Source: Acetivibrio thermocellus ATCC 27405 (lineage in GTDB: Bacteria; Bacillota; Clostridia; Acetivibrionales; Acetivibrionaceae). From it: 64,000 nucleotides of DNA. This document shows, one piece after another, positions 17,340 to 27,718 of this stretch; position 1 is the stretch's first letter, and every line of letters starts with the position of its first letter. Both the position numbers and the translations under genes were made by a program. Location: assembly GCF_000015865.1 (NCBI RefSeq), contig NC_009012.1:2349081-2413080 (forward strand). Direction: 5' to 3'. The notes under the pieces were generated by a model, which did not search any database, was not told where the DNA came from, and saw only the letters and a list, made by a program, of their open reading frames with translations.

Positions 17340-19499
17340 TCACAAAAGTATCCCCTCATCCGCAAGACCAATGCCATGCCAGTCCCTGCTGCCATTGGCT
17401 CCGCTGCGTTTGACAGCAAAGCCGCGCTCCGTCATTTTTGCATTGAATAGCTTTTGTCCAAGAGGGTAGTCTCCATTTTCCCGGCACCATGTTTCGTAAG
17501 CATACCTGATGCTTCTATTGGAGACTTTCCTGCCCTCCTCCACAATGCAGCATTCCTCTATAAAACTTGAGAAGGTATCCATTTCCTCCCGGTAACCTTC
17601 TGTAGCTTCTTTGACTTCATCAGGCATTTCAAGTCCTTCCTTCTGCCAAAGAAGGCAACCCTCTACTGCCCATGACAATATGCCAGGCAGCTCTTCTCTC
17701 AGCTTTGCCGGTAGCTGCTTATCCTTTTTATCCTCGGGTATGGTAACGGTGAAAGGAATCAGCTTAATGCGCCTCCAAATGCTGTGGCTGGTATCTCTTA
17801 TGACTGGTCTGTGGTTTACTACGAGAAACGGGGTGAACTGTGGCTGGAAATCAAAGTATTCTCCATAAAGGAACCTTGCTGTGATTCTGTCTCCGCCTGT
17901 AAAGCTCTTAATCAATGCCTCAGAGAGCCTTTGTCCCTCATTTATTTCTATGGCAGTTACAAGCCTTGCTCCCTGTAATCTCGCAATATCATTTCCTATC
18001 GCTTCTATCCTTTTTGCCATAAAGGTTTCGGATGGAGTGTTTCTTGCATAATCTCCCAACAGGTCGGAGATGGTGTTTAGAAATGTGCTCTTGCCATTTG
18101 CTCCTGTTCCATAGAGGACGAATAAGGCCTGCTCTGAAATATCCCCGCTTAAAGATGAGCCCACAGCCTTTTGAAGGTATCTTACAAGCTCGTTGCTTCC
18201 TCCCGTAATGGTATTCAGAAACTCAATCCATCTGGGAGCCTTGCTTTCTGGGCTATATTCAACAGGACAGATTTTGCTCATATAGTACTCACGCTTATGG
18301 GGTAGAAGTTCCCCTGTCTTTAAATCTACAACACCATTTTTACAGTTCAGCTTCCATATATCAGAATCAAGCTCATCTGGCATGATTATCAGGCCTTCAA
18401 GGTTTGAAGCCACATCGATCATGGCTTTAAGCCTGCCTGCGTTCTCAGACTGCATGGCATGGTGCACCAGTTCTTTTCTTGTAGCTTCATCCTCTATCTG
18501 GCTTGCTTCTGCGAGCATGTCTCTTGCTGTTTTTATAGCAAACTGCATAAGTTCTCCGGTTTCTTTCCTCCAGCAACAGCCGTCATATACCAACCAGTAT
18601 TTAAAAGCCGGACAATACCTTATGATTGAACCAAACCGGTCACGCAGCCTTTCTGCATTACCGCTGTCTGTCCTGTGGTAATGTTTCTTCATCGGAGGAT
18701 TTGGCTGGTATCGGCTGACACTGTGCACTATATTTCTAACTTCCGCTTCATCAAGCGGAGGATTGCACCTTGCGTTGTTTTCGGCAAGCAGCGCTGCATA
18801 GATGCCCTCTTCTGTCATTCCTCTTGCCCTCATGGTTCCTGCAAGGCTTGTCAGGGTACTGTTCCGACTGCCTTCCATAATCTCGGCTGTAATACTGCTA
18901 CCTTCAAAGGGTGTAAGCAATACTTCCTCCCTTTCCATAAGCTTTAACAGCCACTCCGGAGCTTCTGCCGGGGTTCTGTCAAAGGGAGAATGATCCTTTA
19001 TCCATTCATACCGATTACCGCTTACATGAATGCTTGGAGCTGCGACAATCAGACCACCTGTTGAACGGGTATCAAGTCCCGGTACAAACTTGGTCTTATT
19101 AGGAATGCTCCTGCCTTGTGGGTATTTGAAGACATAGTGCCGACCGCCACTTCCTGTAACAGCAGTAACCGTATCCGGAAGTTTTCCATGTGTTGCTTCA
19201 AGAGCCGATAGAGTTTCATTGCCGCCATCGTCCACATCAAGCACCAGCCAGCCGGATTTCTCACCTGTAGGAATACCGATATTGGCATTGGGTGTTTTCG
19301 TCCACCATTTCTTTATTTGCTCAATATCAGCAGTAGAATTCTTGTACCAGCCGGTATATAACGGATGCTTTCCCTTGCTGTCGCAATTACTCCCTACCTT
19401 GCAGGAGCATGAGCCATCCTCACAAATCCAATGCAGAGGTATAACCGGGATATTGGCTTCTGCATATTTTAATGCTGCGTCCATCATTGTCACTTTCAA
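17340..19499 (-). CDS. full-length primase-polymerase / SF3 helicase (phage or plasmid type)
   Basis: About 719 residues. The N-terminal bifunctional primase-polymerase domain (about 1-210) has V-L-D-V-D-D and R-S-T-G-G-L-I. A linker follows, then D5-N and the superfamily 3 helicase with Walker A G-T-G-A-N-G-K-S-T-F (about residue 450), a Walker B-like acidic run and a C-terminal winged region. Such proteins start and unwind at origins of P4-like phages, satellites and plasmids. TTG at 19499 is chosen because AGGAGGTGAGAAT precedes it and the site is the same in copies 1 and 3. This is the only copy with the helicase half. It is third in the RHH / zinc-ribbon / primase operon. Confidence 0.88.
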   Translation of the reverse strand: MKVTMMDAALKYAEANIPVIPLHWICEDGSCSCKVGSNCDSKGKHPLYTGWYKNSTADIEQIKKWWTKTPNANIGIPTGEKSGWLVLDVDDGGNETLSALEATHGKLPDTVTAVTGSGGRHYVFKYPQGRSIPNKTKFVPGLDTRSTGGLIVAAPSIHVSGNRYEWIKDHSPFDRTPAEAPEWLLKLMEREEVLLTPFEGSSITAEIMEGSRNSTLTSLAGTMRARGMTEEGIYAALLAENNARCNPPLDEAEVRNIVHSVSRYQPNPPMKKHYHRTDSGNAERLRDRFGSIIRYCPAFKYWLVYDGCCWRKETGELMQFAIKTARDMLAEASQIEDEATRKELVHHAMQSENAGRLKAMIDVASNLEGLIIMPDELDSDIWKLNCKNGVVDLKTGELLPHKREYYMSKICPVEYSPESKAPRWIEFLNTITGGSNELVRYLQKAVGSSLSGDISEQALFVLYGTGANGKSTFLNTISDLLGDYARNTPSETFMAKRIEAIGNDIARLQGARLVTAIEINEGQRLSEALIKSFTGGDRITARFLYGEYFDFQPQFTPFLVVNHRPVIRDTSHSIWRRIKLIPFTVTIPEDKKDKQLPAKLREELPGILSWAVEGCLLWQKEGLEMPDEVKEATEGYREEMDTFSSFIEECCIVEEGRKVSNRSIRYAYETWCRENGDYPLGQKLFNAKMTERGFAVKRSGANGSRDWHGIGLADEGILL

Positions 19500-19619
19500 A
19501 TTCTCACCTCCTCCGAGAAAATAAATAGAGCCCGACAAATAGTTTTTTAGACTATCTGCCAGGCTCTATAGGTGAGTCATTCGCTCCCTTTGTGGCTCTG
19601 TGCCAGATTTATTCACTTT

Positions 19620-19757
19620 TTACCCCGCCTTTTTCTCCAGCTTCACTTCAAAAACCTTTTTGCATACCGGGCATTTGATTTCAGCATCAGCATAATCGGC
19701 ATCAAATACTCTGTGATTGCAATGAGGACAGCGGACAATGTACTTTTTCTTACTCAC
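19620..19757 (-). CDS. 45-residue zinc-ribbon protein, copy 2
   Basis: Same gene as at 12206-12343: GTG start overlapping the RHH stop by 8 bp and two C-x-x-C knuckles (R-C-P-H-C, K-C-P-V-C). It ends about 120 bp before the full primase. Differences from copy 1 are few and none touches a cysteine. Confidence 0.78.
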   Translation of the reverse strand: MSKKKYIVRCPHCNHRVFDADYADAEIKCPVCKKVFEVKLEKKAG

Positions 19758-20139
19758 CTGCCTTCATCTCCGGCTTCTTTAGCTTCATGAGTCTTGCCAT
19801 CTTCATCATCACTGGCTCTAATATCTCTCCAACCATGTAATGAACCGTTGGTGAGTAATTCTCCTTTGTTTCGTCAAACAGCTTCGAGAGAAGGTCGTAG
19901 AGATTCTTTATGTCCTCTTCTGTGGCATCTGCGGTACTGATTTCAATAAAAATCTTGGTTCCGTCACGCTTAGCAATATGGCCGCTCACATACTTCTCCA
20001 GAGCGTATCTTGCTATGCTTGATGTGGTAACGCTTGCCTCCGGCATTTGTGCTTGAAGCTCACCAACAATCGCATCCAATTCATCCGACTGCCTTTGTGT
20101 AAGCCTTACCCGTAACATACTATCCTTTTCTGTAGACAT
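19750..20139 (-). CDS. ribbon-helix-helix-like protein, copy 2 (129 aa)
   Basis: Near-identical to 12336-12725. AGGAGG lies before two adjacent ATG codons (20142, 20139); 20139 matches the start in copy 1. First gene of the intact module with zinc ribbon and full primase, placed 190 bp downstream of the toxin-3 immunity gene. Confidence 0.8.
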   Translation of the reverse strand: MSTEKDSMLRVRLTQRQSDELDAIVGELQAQMPEASVTTSSIARYALEKYVSGHIAKRDGTKIFIEISTADATEEDIKNLYDLLSKLFDETKENYSPTVHYMVGEILEPVMMKMARLMKLKKPEMKAGE

Positions 20140-20170
20140 CATTGCGCCTCCTGTATTTCTCATTGGTTTT

Positions 20171-20200
20171 ATTGTATCACTTTGTATTACTTGTTGTCAA
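20171..20200 (-). promoter_or_regulatory. sigma-A type promoter of module copy 2
   Basis: Minus-strand TTGACA, 18-bp spacer, TACAAT, located 32 bp before the RHH start. It is a perfect -35 with a one-mismatch -10. It shows the module is transcribed apart from the toxin-immunity pair just upstream. Confidence 0.75.
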
Positions 20201-20333
20201 GTATAGATAAAAAGAAACCCAGCTTACCGTTTTAGTGGTTTGCTAGGTATTAAGTATTAATTGTGCTTTACGATTCAGGTAAGTGAAGCTACTTCATGTT
20301 AAATCTGTCTAAACATAAACAATGATCAACCTT

Positions 20334-20612
20334 TTAACAATAATATTTTATTAAATCAGCTCTAAGTTTCTCAACAAAATCCTTCTCATCCACATCTATT
20401 GAAAACAGGTCACCATCTTCAAATAGATTATTTTTAGCCTCTTCATAGTTACTAGCAGATTCAATAACATAAGCTCTAAAAGCCTCTATAAAAGTAAATC
20501 TATAATAGCTTCCTTTGTTTTTATTATGATACAATTTATTACCGTTAATCTCCACAACCTCGAATCCTAGATCATGTAAAACATTATCAATTTGTTTCAA
20601 AATATCATTCAT
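20334..20612 (-). CDS. immunity protein of toxin module 3 (92 aa), Imm59-like
   Basis: Acidic alpha/beta protein beginning M-N-D-I-L-K-Q-I-D-N-V, with F-R-A-Y-V-I-E-S-A and E-E-A-K-N-N-L-F-E-D-G-D motifs that recall the Imm59 family (from memory, not searched). ATG at 20612 is favoured over the longer frame because GGTGGGG precedes it and it starts 13 bp after the toxin stop. An identical copy follows the orphan CT at 52587-52865. Confidence 0.7.
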   Translation of the reverse strand: MNDILKQIDNVLHDLGFEVVEINGNKLYHNKNKGSYYRFTFIEAFRAYVIESASNYEEAKNNLFEDGDLFSIDVDEKDFVEKLRADLIKYYC

Positions 20613-20625
20613 AACCCCACCTTCT

Positions 20626-22300
20626 TTACTTAAGTATGTTGCCATTCATATCATAACGTATTGTCCCTGTTGAACCTGATGATAATTTCCAATATGCATT
20701 TCCACCATGGTGACCTGAACCTGCTGGATGATACTGCAGGAGTTTGTCTCCACCCCAATTGACCTTAAATCCTCCACCATCTTCAAAAAGTATTCCTTTT
20801 AAAGAGCCATCACTTAGCGGCTGAGGGTTATATCCGTTGTTTTTTAAATAATTATATAACTCGTCAGGAGTTAAATTCTTTAGTTTACTCGGGTCATTAA
20901 TAAAATCATCTAAGCTATCAAGGTTTTTTAGAGTACTACTCGTTCCCTTAACATACTTATTCGCATTATGAACCAATACCCTATTTTCGCCAACATGATA
21001 CGTATGAAAATTATCGACCTTAAAATTGTAAACCTTTACAGGCTTATCTGTTATTTCAAGCTTTTTCTCTTCCACCACCAAAAGATTGCCTCTTGAATCA
21101 ACCAACTTATCTCCTACTTGCAGTTTTCCCGCTTCAACAAAACCCACATCTTTAACATAAAACGGATGCTCAAAGGTTGTCTTGATTACCTCTCCATTGA
21201 TTGTCAAATGCAAAAGCTCCGTTGTTTCTCTCACATATGTCTCAAGCACTGTCTTCTCGGCTACTTCAAAAGTCTCCGGATTCGTCGCAATTACCTTGTC
21301 CCCTGCCTTGATATTCTCTATCGCAACCAAGCCTGCCACAGTCAATATCATTGTACCTGCAACAAAGCACTTCATTGTCGATGCCGCCCCGGCACTGAAA
21401 ACAGCCAGCGCGTTTACAGCAATCTGGAATCCGTTGTAAAGTGCATTGGAATGCAGCTTCCGGTTGAATTCAACCAATGCATTGGATGGATCAAACAATG
21501 ATATTCCCATTGCCAGCATGTCAAATCCATCCATACCAAAAGAAAGTGCTGCCGTAACCTTTGACGTAACATTTATCGCTTTTCCCACTGTGCTCATACA
21601 TTGGATGCTTTTCCCTGCTAGAGCTCCTAAAGCACCAAGCCCGGCACATGCCGCTCCTGTCACCGCTCCGGAAATTGCTCCGCTTAAAGCGCCGTCCGCA
21701 AATCCTTCCAGAAACGATCCTCCATTTATCGCAGCGGCTATTCCTCCAACCGCTCCCCCCTATCAATCCTCCGGCCAATGCTCCCCAGAATGCTCCTGCC
21801 AGTATGACTCCCAATATACCGCCTGTCAATGCCGCCGCTATCCCTAACCCGGTAATAACTACTGCGGCAGCCACTATCTTGGCAATGGATTTCCAATTCT
21901 CTTTACACCACTCCGCAACCGACTTTAAGCCGTCCTTGATTTTTTCCCAGCCGCTTTTCTCGCTTTCCGGTTTTAAATAATAATATTCTTTGTAAAAATT
22001 TTCTTTCCGTTTATTGATAAGCTCAGCAACTTCTTCATCGATACGTATTACTTCCGATATAAACTTCTCGCTTTCACTGCAGAATTTCTCAAGTGAATCA
22101 ATTTTTCTATCCTGAGTCTGGGAAGATGCCTGTATGGAACTTATTACTTCATCCAAATTGCATACACTTCTGTTGATGTTCAAAGTTTTCTTTCTCAATG
22201 CGGATAATTCTGACTTGTAATCCACCACAGATTTCTTGACTTCATTTATCAATCCGGGCATTTGGTTGATTTTCCCGGCATATAACGTTATAGTTGCCAT
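20626..22300 (-). pseudogene. toxin module 3: LXG-like/Hint toxin with a C-run frameshift
   Basis: Full-template toxin: LXG-like N-terminus, Gly/Ala-rich region, Hint (K-C-F-V-A-G-T to V-H-N-A), linker K-Y-V-K-G-T-S-S-T, then a CT domain ending G-S-G-H-H-G-G-N-A-Y-W-K. The frame breaks in the Gly/Ala region at about 21757-21762, where this copy has six C while the homologous copies have five. Both halves are otherwise open. The change is in a homopolymer, so it may be a recent mutation, phase variation or a sequencing error. The CT type is not identified; the His pair suggests metal-dependent catalysis. Confidence 0.82.
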
Positions 22301-22352
22301 TTTATTAACTCAAAATTATCATCCCAATGCTTGCAATCCGTGGTTGCCTTAT

Positions 22353-22393
22353 AATAATGCCAGGAAACTTTTCTGCCTTTTCCTGGCATTATT
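22353..22393 (-). terminator. terminator hairpin upstream of toxin module 3
   Basis: AATAATGCCAGG ... CCTGGCATTATT, the same hairpin as after the large Ig-like gene, here at the 3' end of an Ig-tail fragment. Confidence 0.7.
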
Positions 22394-22442
22394 ATATTAT
22401 TTCTATTCTGAAAAAGCAAGTAGAACGTACCTATTTTACAAA

Positions 22443-22790
22443 TCAAGCCGCCGCCAGCTCGTTTTCCTCCTCTTCTTTTCTCCTTTTTCTTATATTATGA
22501 ATCACAGCAGCAACTATTGCCGCAATTAATACTGCAGACACCGCTGCAATAACCCACAGCCAGAAAAATCCAACATGTATATTCCTTATCTCCTGAATAT
22601 TGTTTACATTTCCCGCCATATCCACAAGGACAATTCCAACGTTGTGCCAACCCTTTCCGAGGGTAAAAGTTAATGTATTGTTATCACTGTAATATTTGAA
22701 ATCTATTTCCCTGCCGTTATCATATACCTTGCACCGGTTTTCGTCAACCAATTCGTTGATAATTGAGCGAAAAAGGGCAAAACACTCCAT
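22443..22790 (-). pseudogene. C-terminal fragment of the Ig-like surface protein (about 100 matching residues)
   Basis: Nearly identical to the end of the protein at 60249-64000: N-E-L-V-D-E-N-R-C-K-V-Y-D-N-G, the last beta-rich repeat, the W-L-W-V-I-A-A membrane segment and a charged K-R-R-K-E-E-E tail. The first dozen residues are unrelated and mark the truncation point near 22755. Without signal peptide or repeats it should not reach the surface. Confidence 0.8.
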
Positions 22791-22944
22791 TATAAATAAT
22801 TATAGACGAATTAAATCAAATTTATGTGTAAAACTTAGCAAAACCGGCAATAATATATAATATTGAAGTGATTTAGGATTTACATTCTGTAAACTTTGAA
22901 AACTTAAAATTTCTTGCCAGGAAGAACTGAAAAATTTTTAATAC

Positions 22945-23211
22945 ATGAAATTATTTATACTCCCATTGGATTCAATAAAGAACATTACCCTTAAGTATTT
23001 GCCTCCTTATAGCTCCGAGTTGAACTCAATCGATCACCTTTTGAAAGACATCCGAATGAATGTAACGCATAACAACTTGTTTGAATCTATAGCTGAAATT
23101 GTGCAGGCAATATCTAAATACTTTATGATTATACAAAGATCTTTTGCAAAAATTAAGCGACTTTGTACATATATATTATATTATAATTCTTTACAAGCTA
23201 AGAGACTGTAA
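22945..23211 (+). pseudogene. IS630-family transposase relic
   Basis: 88 codons with L-P-P-Y-S-S-E-L-N-S-I-D-H-L-L-K-D-I-R, the typical C-terminal motif with the third catalytic-region acidic residues, then the ending also seen in the scars at 11182 and 50849. The N-terminal catalytic part is missing. Confidence 0.7.
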
Positions 23212-23275
23212 AATATTTATGTAAACTAATTGACTCCTTCTATGATAGAATACTAAAGTATAGGAGGAGTTTTTT

Positions 23276-24344
23276 ATGGCAAGAAAAAGAATAATAACAC
23301 CAGAAAAGAAAGAGCTTATCAGAAATCTCATTTCTGAGTACAACATCACTTGAGCAAAGAATTTGCAGGAAGCATTGAAGGATCTGCTCGGAGATACGAT
23401 ACAAAATATGTTGGAAGCAGAGCTGGATGAACATCTCGGATATGAAAAGTACGAATCAACTGAAGAAGCGAAATCAAATTACCGTAACGGGTACACATCA
23501 AAAACATTAAAGTCAAGTGTAGGGCAAGTAGAAATAGATATCCCGCGGGACCGGAATGCAGAATTCGAGCCGAAAATTGTTCCCAAGTATAAAAGGGACA
23601 TTTCAGAAATTGAAAATAAAATAATAGCAATGTATGCGCGGGGGATGTCTACCAGAGAAATCAATGAGCAGATACAGGAAATCTACGGATTTGAAGTATC
23701 TGCCGAGATGGTAAGTAAGATCACTGATAAAATACTACCTCAGATAGAAGAGTGGCAGAAAAGGCCTCTGGGAGAGGTTTATCCGATAGTATTTATTGAC
23801 GCAATTCATTTTTCAGTAAAAAATGACGGCATTGTTGGGAAGAAGGCCGTATATATTGTGCTGGCAATTGATATAGAAGGGCAGAAAGATGTTATCGGTA
23901 TTTATGTAGGAGAAAATGAGAGCTCAAAATTCTGGCTGAGTGTCTTAAAAGACCTTAAAAACAGAGGAGTTAAAGACATCCTGATTCTCTGTGCTGATGC
24001 ACTTTCAGGGATAAAGGATGCAATCAATGCGGCTTTTCCGAATACTGAATATCAGAGGTGTATAGTACACCAGATAAGAAACACGCTAAAGTATGTGTCA
24101 GATAAAGGCCGAAAGGAATTTGCCAGGGACTTGAAACGGATATATACGGCTCCGAATGAGAAGGCAGGGTACGACCAGATGCTTGAGGTTTCAGAGAAAT
24201 GGGAGAAGAAATACCCGGCAGCTATGAAGAGCTGGAAGAGCAATTGGGATGTTATTTGTCCATTTTTTAAGTATTCGGAGGAACTACGTAAAATCATGTA
24301 TACGACCAATACTATTGAGAGCCTGAATAGCAGTTATAGAAGGA
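23276..24344 (+). pseudogene. IS256-family (Mutator) transposase, nonsense and truncated
   Basis: ATG at 23276, with AGGAGGAG upstream, begins M-A-R-K-R-I-I-T-P-E-K-K. After E-Y-N-I-T there is a TGA (about 23351), then the frame runs on through typical Mutator-type sequence (L-G-D-T-I-Q-N-M-L-E-A-E-L-D-E-H-L-G, F-I-D-A-I-H first Asp region, L-C-A-D-A-L-S-G second, C-I-V-H-Q-I-R). It is cut at T-N-T-I-E-S-L-N-S-S by IS3 copy 2, which removes the end of the C-terminal domain. Left end of the element about 23203. Confidence 0.85.
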
Positions 24345-24402
24345 TATAATGATACCAAAAATTAAGACAGACAAAACAGCCCAAATAAGTTAGAATGGAA
24401 CT

Positions 24403-24696
24403 ATGGAAAAGAGAAAACATTTTACACCTGAACAAAAAGCAAAAATAGTGATTGAGGTCATCAAGGGAGAAAGAACGCTGAATGAGATTGCTGCAGAATA
24501 TGGAATTCATCCAAACCTGTTAAGTCGCTGGAAGACTGAATTCATAAGCAATGCGGGCAGAGTATTCAGCAAGGAAACTGATGAAGTAGAGAAGGTCAAA
24601 CAGTCGTATGAAAAGGAGAAGGACGAACTGCTTAAGCAAATTGGTCAACTATCATATGAGGTTGCCTGGCTTAAAAAAAAATCTGGCCTCCTCTAA
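24403..24696 (+). CDS. IS3-family OrfA, copy 2
   Basis: Identical to OrfA of copy 1: HTH DNA-binding N-terminus, leucine-zipper tail and A9 slippage run at the end. Confidence 0.92.
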   Translation: MEKRKHFTPEQKAKIVIEVIKGERTLNEIAAEYGIHPNLLSRWKTEFISNAGRVFSKETDEVEKVKQSYEKEKDELLKQIGQLSYEVAWLKKKSGLL

Positions 24697-24712
24697 ATCC
24701 CGAGAAGACCGC

Positions 24713-25555
24713 ATGAAAATGATTGATAGAAATGAGAAGAAACTCAGCATAACAAGGCAAGCAGAATTATTGAGCTTAAACCGTACGAGCGTTTACTACA
24801 AGCCTGCTCCGGTAAATGAGGAGGAATACCTGATTAAGCGTATCATTGATGAAATTTACGCGTCTTATCCGGAATATGGCTATCGCAGGATGACAAGTAT
24901 ATTGAACAAGGATTATCACATTCATATCAATCGAAAACGGACCCGGCGTTATATGAGGGAAATGGGCATACATGGATTCTGTCCTGGCCCCAACCTCAGC
25001 AAACGAATACATGGTAAGAATTTGTATCCATATCTGTTGAGAAACTTGAAAATTGATCATCCTAATCAGGTATGGTCCATAGATGTGACCTATTGCCGAA
25101 TGAAACGCGGTTTCATGTATATGGTTGCAATAATAGACTGGTATTCTCGGTATATTGTTGGGTTTGAACTATCAAACACTCTTGATAAGACATTCGTCAT
25201 AGAAGCAATCCAAAAGGCCATAAAGCGATATGGCAAGCCTGAAATCATGAACAGTGATCAAGGCTCACAGTTTACCAGTGATGATTACATAAATCTATTA
25301 AAAAATAACGGTATCAAAATATCTATGGATGGAAAAGGAAGAGCATTAGACAACCAAAGGATAGAACGATTTTTCCGTTCCTACAAGTGGGAGAAACTTT
25401 ATCTTGAAGAGTGCGAAACGGTACAACAACTTAGACAAATCACAAAGGAATATGTGGAGCACTATAACCATAGGAGACCGCACCAGTCATTGGATTACAA
25501 AACACCGGCAGAGTATTACTTTGGAGGATATGACCAGCTACTGGCAGTTGTATAG
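24713..25555 (+). CDS. IS3-family OrfB transposase, copy 2
   Basis: Identical to OrfB of copy 1 with the complete D-D-E set and the H-R-R-P-H-Q-S-L C-terminal motif. Confidence 0.92.
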   Translation: MKMIDRNEKKLSITRQAELLSLNRTSVYYKPAPVNEEEYLIKRIIDEIYASYPEYGYRRMTSILNKDYHIHINRKRTRRYMREMGIHGFCPGPNLSKRIHGKNLYPYLLRNLKIDHPNQVWSIDVTYCRMKRGFMYMVAIIDWYSRYIVGFELSNTLDKTFVIEAIQKAIKRYGKPEIMNSDQGSQFTSDDYINLLKNNGIKISMDGKGRALDNQRIERFFRSYKWEKLYLEECETVQQLRQITKEYVEHYNHRRPHQSLDYKTPAEYYFGGYDQLLAVV

Positions 25556-26194
25556 AATTATGGGGCTCCGCCCCAAACCCCGTCCTCACCGGAAGGCAGC
25601 CGGTCTGTCATAACAGACCGGAAAGCAAAAGGATATATGTCCAAAGGATGTCAAGGGTCAAGATGAACTCGCTTACGCTCGCCCTTGACATCCTCCAACA
25701 GAGTGCACAGTTGTAAAGATTATACAAAATTAAGAAAGGAGAGCTAACTTAGAAAAGCTAAAAAACTGTCTTGACAATGGGGAGCATTATATATAATGGT
25801 CTTTAAGCCTAAATAAATCGATATCTTTAATCACACTTCCCTTTATAGCATATTTTTGAACAGAAATCATTTTTTCATTTTCATCAATTTCATGAACACT
25901 ATATTTCGAATTTTCTAAATCAAGTGCATCAACAATATTGCATATATTGACCAAATACAAATCTAATACTTCTGACTCATCTTTACTTCTTGCCCTTATA
26001 GGTAAATACTGAACTTTATTATTTTTCATGCTTTCAATATTTATTGCAAAATAGAAACGGACAAAGTTGCAAAAAAAATTCCCCAGTTTTGCAACTATGA
26101 ATTCCCCACTATTGCAAAAGGCCATTGAAGGCACCACACCAAAATAATATCCTTGTGATTGATCGACCAAATCAGTTACAAGGAGGATTGGAGG

Positions 26195-27718
26195 ATGCTA
26201 TCAATGACCCAAATCAAGGATATCAGAAAAATGTATTTTGAGGAAGGGAAAAATATCAGCCAGATAGCCAGAGAAACCGGCCATGATCGCAAAACGGTGA
26301 GAGCATATCTTGACAAAGTGGACTGGAACCAGAAGCCACCGAAAGTGAAGAAGGAAACAGCCTTTCCGAAACTTAATCCATACAAGGATGACATTGACAC
26401 ATGGCTAAACGAGGATAAAAAGGCCAGGCGCAAGCAAAGACATACAGCAAAACGAATATACAACCGGCTGGTGGAAAAGTACGGAGAACGCTTCAACTGT
26501 TCCTACAGGACCGTAGCAGGATATGTAGCTGTGAAGAAAAAAGAGATATTCAACGCAAGGGAAGGATTCCTGCCTTTAGAGCACGTACCAGGTGAAGCCC
26601 AGGCAGACTTTGGCGATGCTGACTTTTATGAAAATGGCAGGCACTACAGGGGTAAAAGTCTGACTTTATCATTTCCCCACAGCAACAAAGGATATACCCA
26701 GCTATTCAAGGGAGAGAACCAGGAATGCCTGTTCGAGGGCTTGAAGGCGATATTTGAGCACATAGGTGGAGTGCCGCCAAGGATATGGTTTGATAATGCC
26801 AGCACCATAGTAGCTAAGGTAATAAAGGGCGGAGGCAGGAACCTGACAGATGATTTCATGCGTTTCATGGAGCATTACCGTTTCAAAGCAGTATTCTGCA
26901 ATGTAGATGCCGGGCATGAAAAAGGCAATGTGGAGAACAAGGTCGGCTATCACAGGAGAAACATGCTGGTGCCGGTACCACGTTTTGAAGACATTAGTGA
27001 ATTCAACAAAGAACTCCTGATTAGGTGTGAAGAAGATGCCAAAAGGCAGCATTACCGAAAGAACGGTACGATCGAAGAACTATACAGGGATGATAAGGCA
27101 GCCCTGCTGGAGCTGCCCAAGACAACTTTTGATACAAGCAAATACATAACAGTGAAGACAAACGGATATGGCAAATTTCTGCTCAACAAAGGCCTGCACG
27201 AATATTCCTCAGCGCCAAAATTCGCAAACAAATATGTACTGGTCAGGCTGACTGCCTTTCATGTAACAGTGCTTGACGAAAGCCATCGGGAGATAGTGCG
27301 TCATGAGAGACTCTACGGCGACTACAAGCAGCAAAGCATGCAATGGCTGCCATATCTGACTCAGCTGGCACGGCGACCGGGGGCATTGAAATACACAGGT
27401 ATATATCAGATGCTGCCACAGCCTGTGAAAGAATACATGGAAGAGCTAAGCAAGCAAGACAGAGGGAAAGTATTAAGAGTAATTGCTGATCTGACACAGA
27501 AGAGCAGCTTCGAAAAGGCCATTAAGACTGTCAGTACTGCCCTGTCCTATGGTGCTGCCGATGTGGACAGCCTGATAAATCTGCACAGATATTTGTATGA
27601 AAAAGTGCTGCAGCTGGAGCCGATACATTTGCCCGAGCATATACCTCACTTAAACAGATATGTGCCTGATTTTATGGCATATGACAGAAGTCTCAAGGCA
27701 GGTGAAGAAAAATGCTGA
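26195..27718 (+). CDS. istA: IS21-family transposase IstA, element 1
   Basis: About 507 residues. N-terminal HTH (I-S-Q-I-A-R-E-T-G-H-D-R-K-T-V-R), then the DDE core: Q-A-D-F-G-D-A-D-F, W-F-D-N-A-S-T and the E of E-K-G-N-V-E-N-K-V. ATG at 26195 is preferred, 8 bp after AGGAGG. It overlaps istB by 7 bp. Confidence 0.92.
   Translation: MLSMTQIKDIRKMYFEEGKNISQIARETGHDRKTVRAYLDKVDWNQKPPKVKKETAFPKLNPYKDDIDTWLNEDKKARRKQRHTAKRIYNRLVEKYGERFNCSYRTVAGYVAVKKKEIFNAREGFLPLEHVPGEAQADFGDADFYENGRHYRGKSLTLSFPHSNKGYTQLFKGENQECLFEGLKAIFEHIGGVPPRIWFDNASTIVAKVIKGGGRNLTDDFMRFMEHYRFKAVFCNVDAGHEKGNVENKVGYHRRNMLVPVPRFEDISEFNKELLIRCEEDAKRQHYRKNGTIEELYRDDKAALLELPKTTFDTSKYITVKTNGYGKFLLNKGLHEYSSAPKFANKYVLVRLTAFHVTVLDESHREIVRHERLYGDYKQQSMQWLPYLTQLARRPGALKYTGIYQMLPQPVKEYMEELSKQDRGKVLRVIADLTQKSSFEKAIKTVSTALSYGAADVDSLINLHRYLYEKVLQLEPIHLPEHIPHLNRYVPDFMAYDRSLKAGEEKC

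Larger units (their letters stand above)
24345..25791 (+). mobile_element. IS3-family element, copy 2 (1447 bp)
   Basis: Same sequence as copy 1. Left flank is the IS256 transposase (GGA), right flank is the end of the Imm11-like gene (TAT), so there is no target duplication. The two flanks were not originally adjacent: a deletion or recombination between copies has occurred. Confidence 0.92.
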
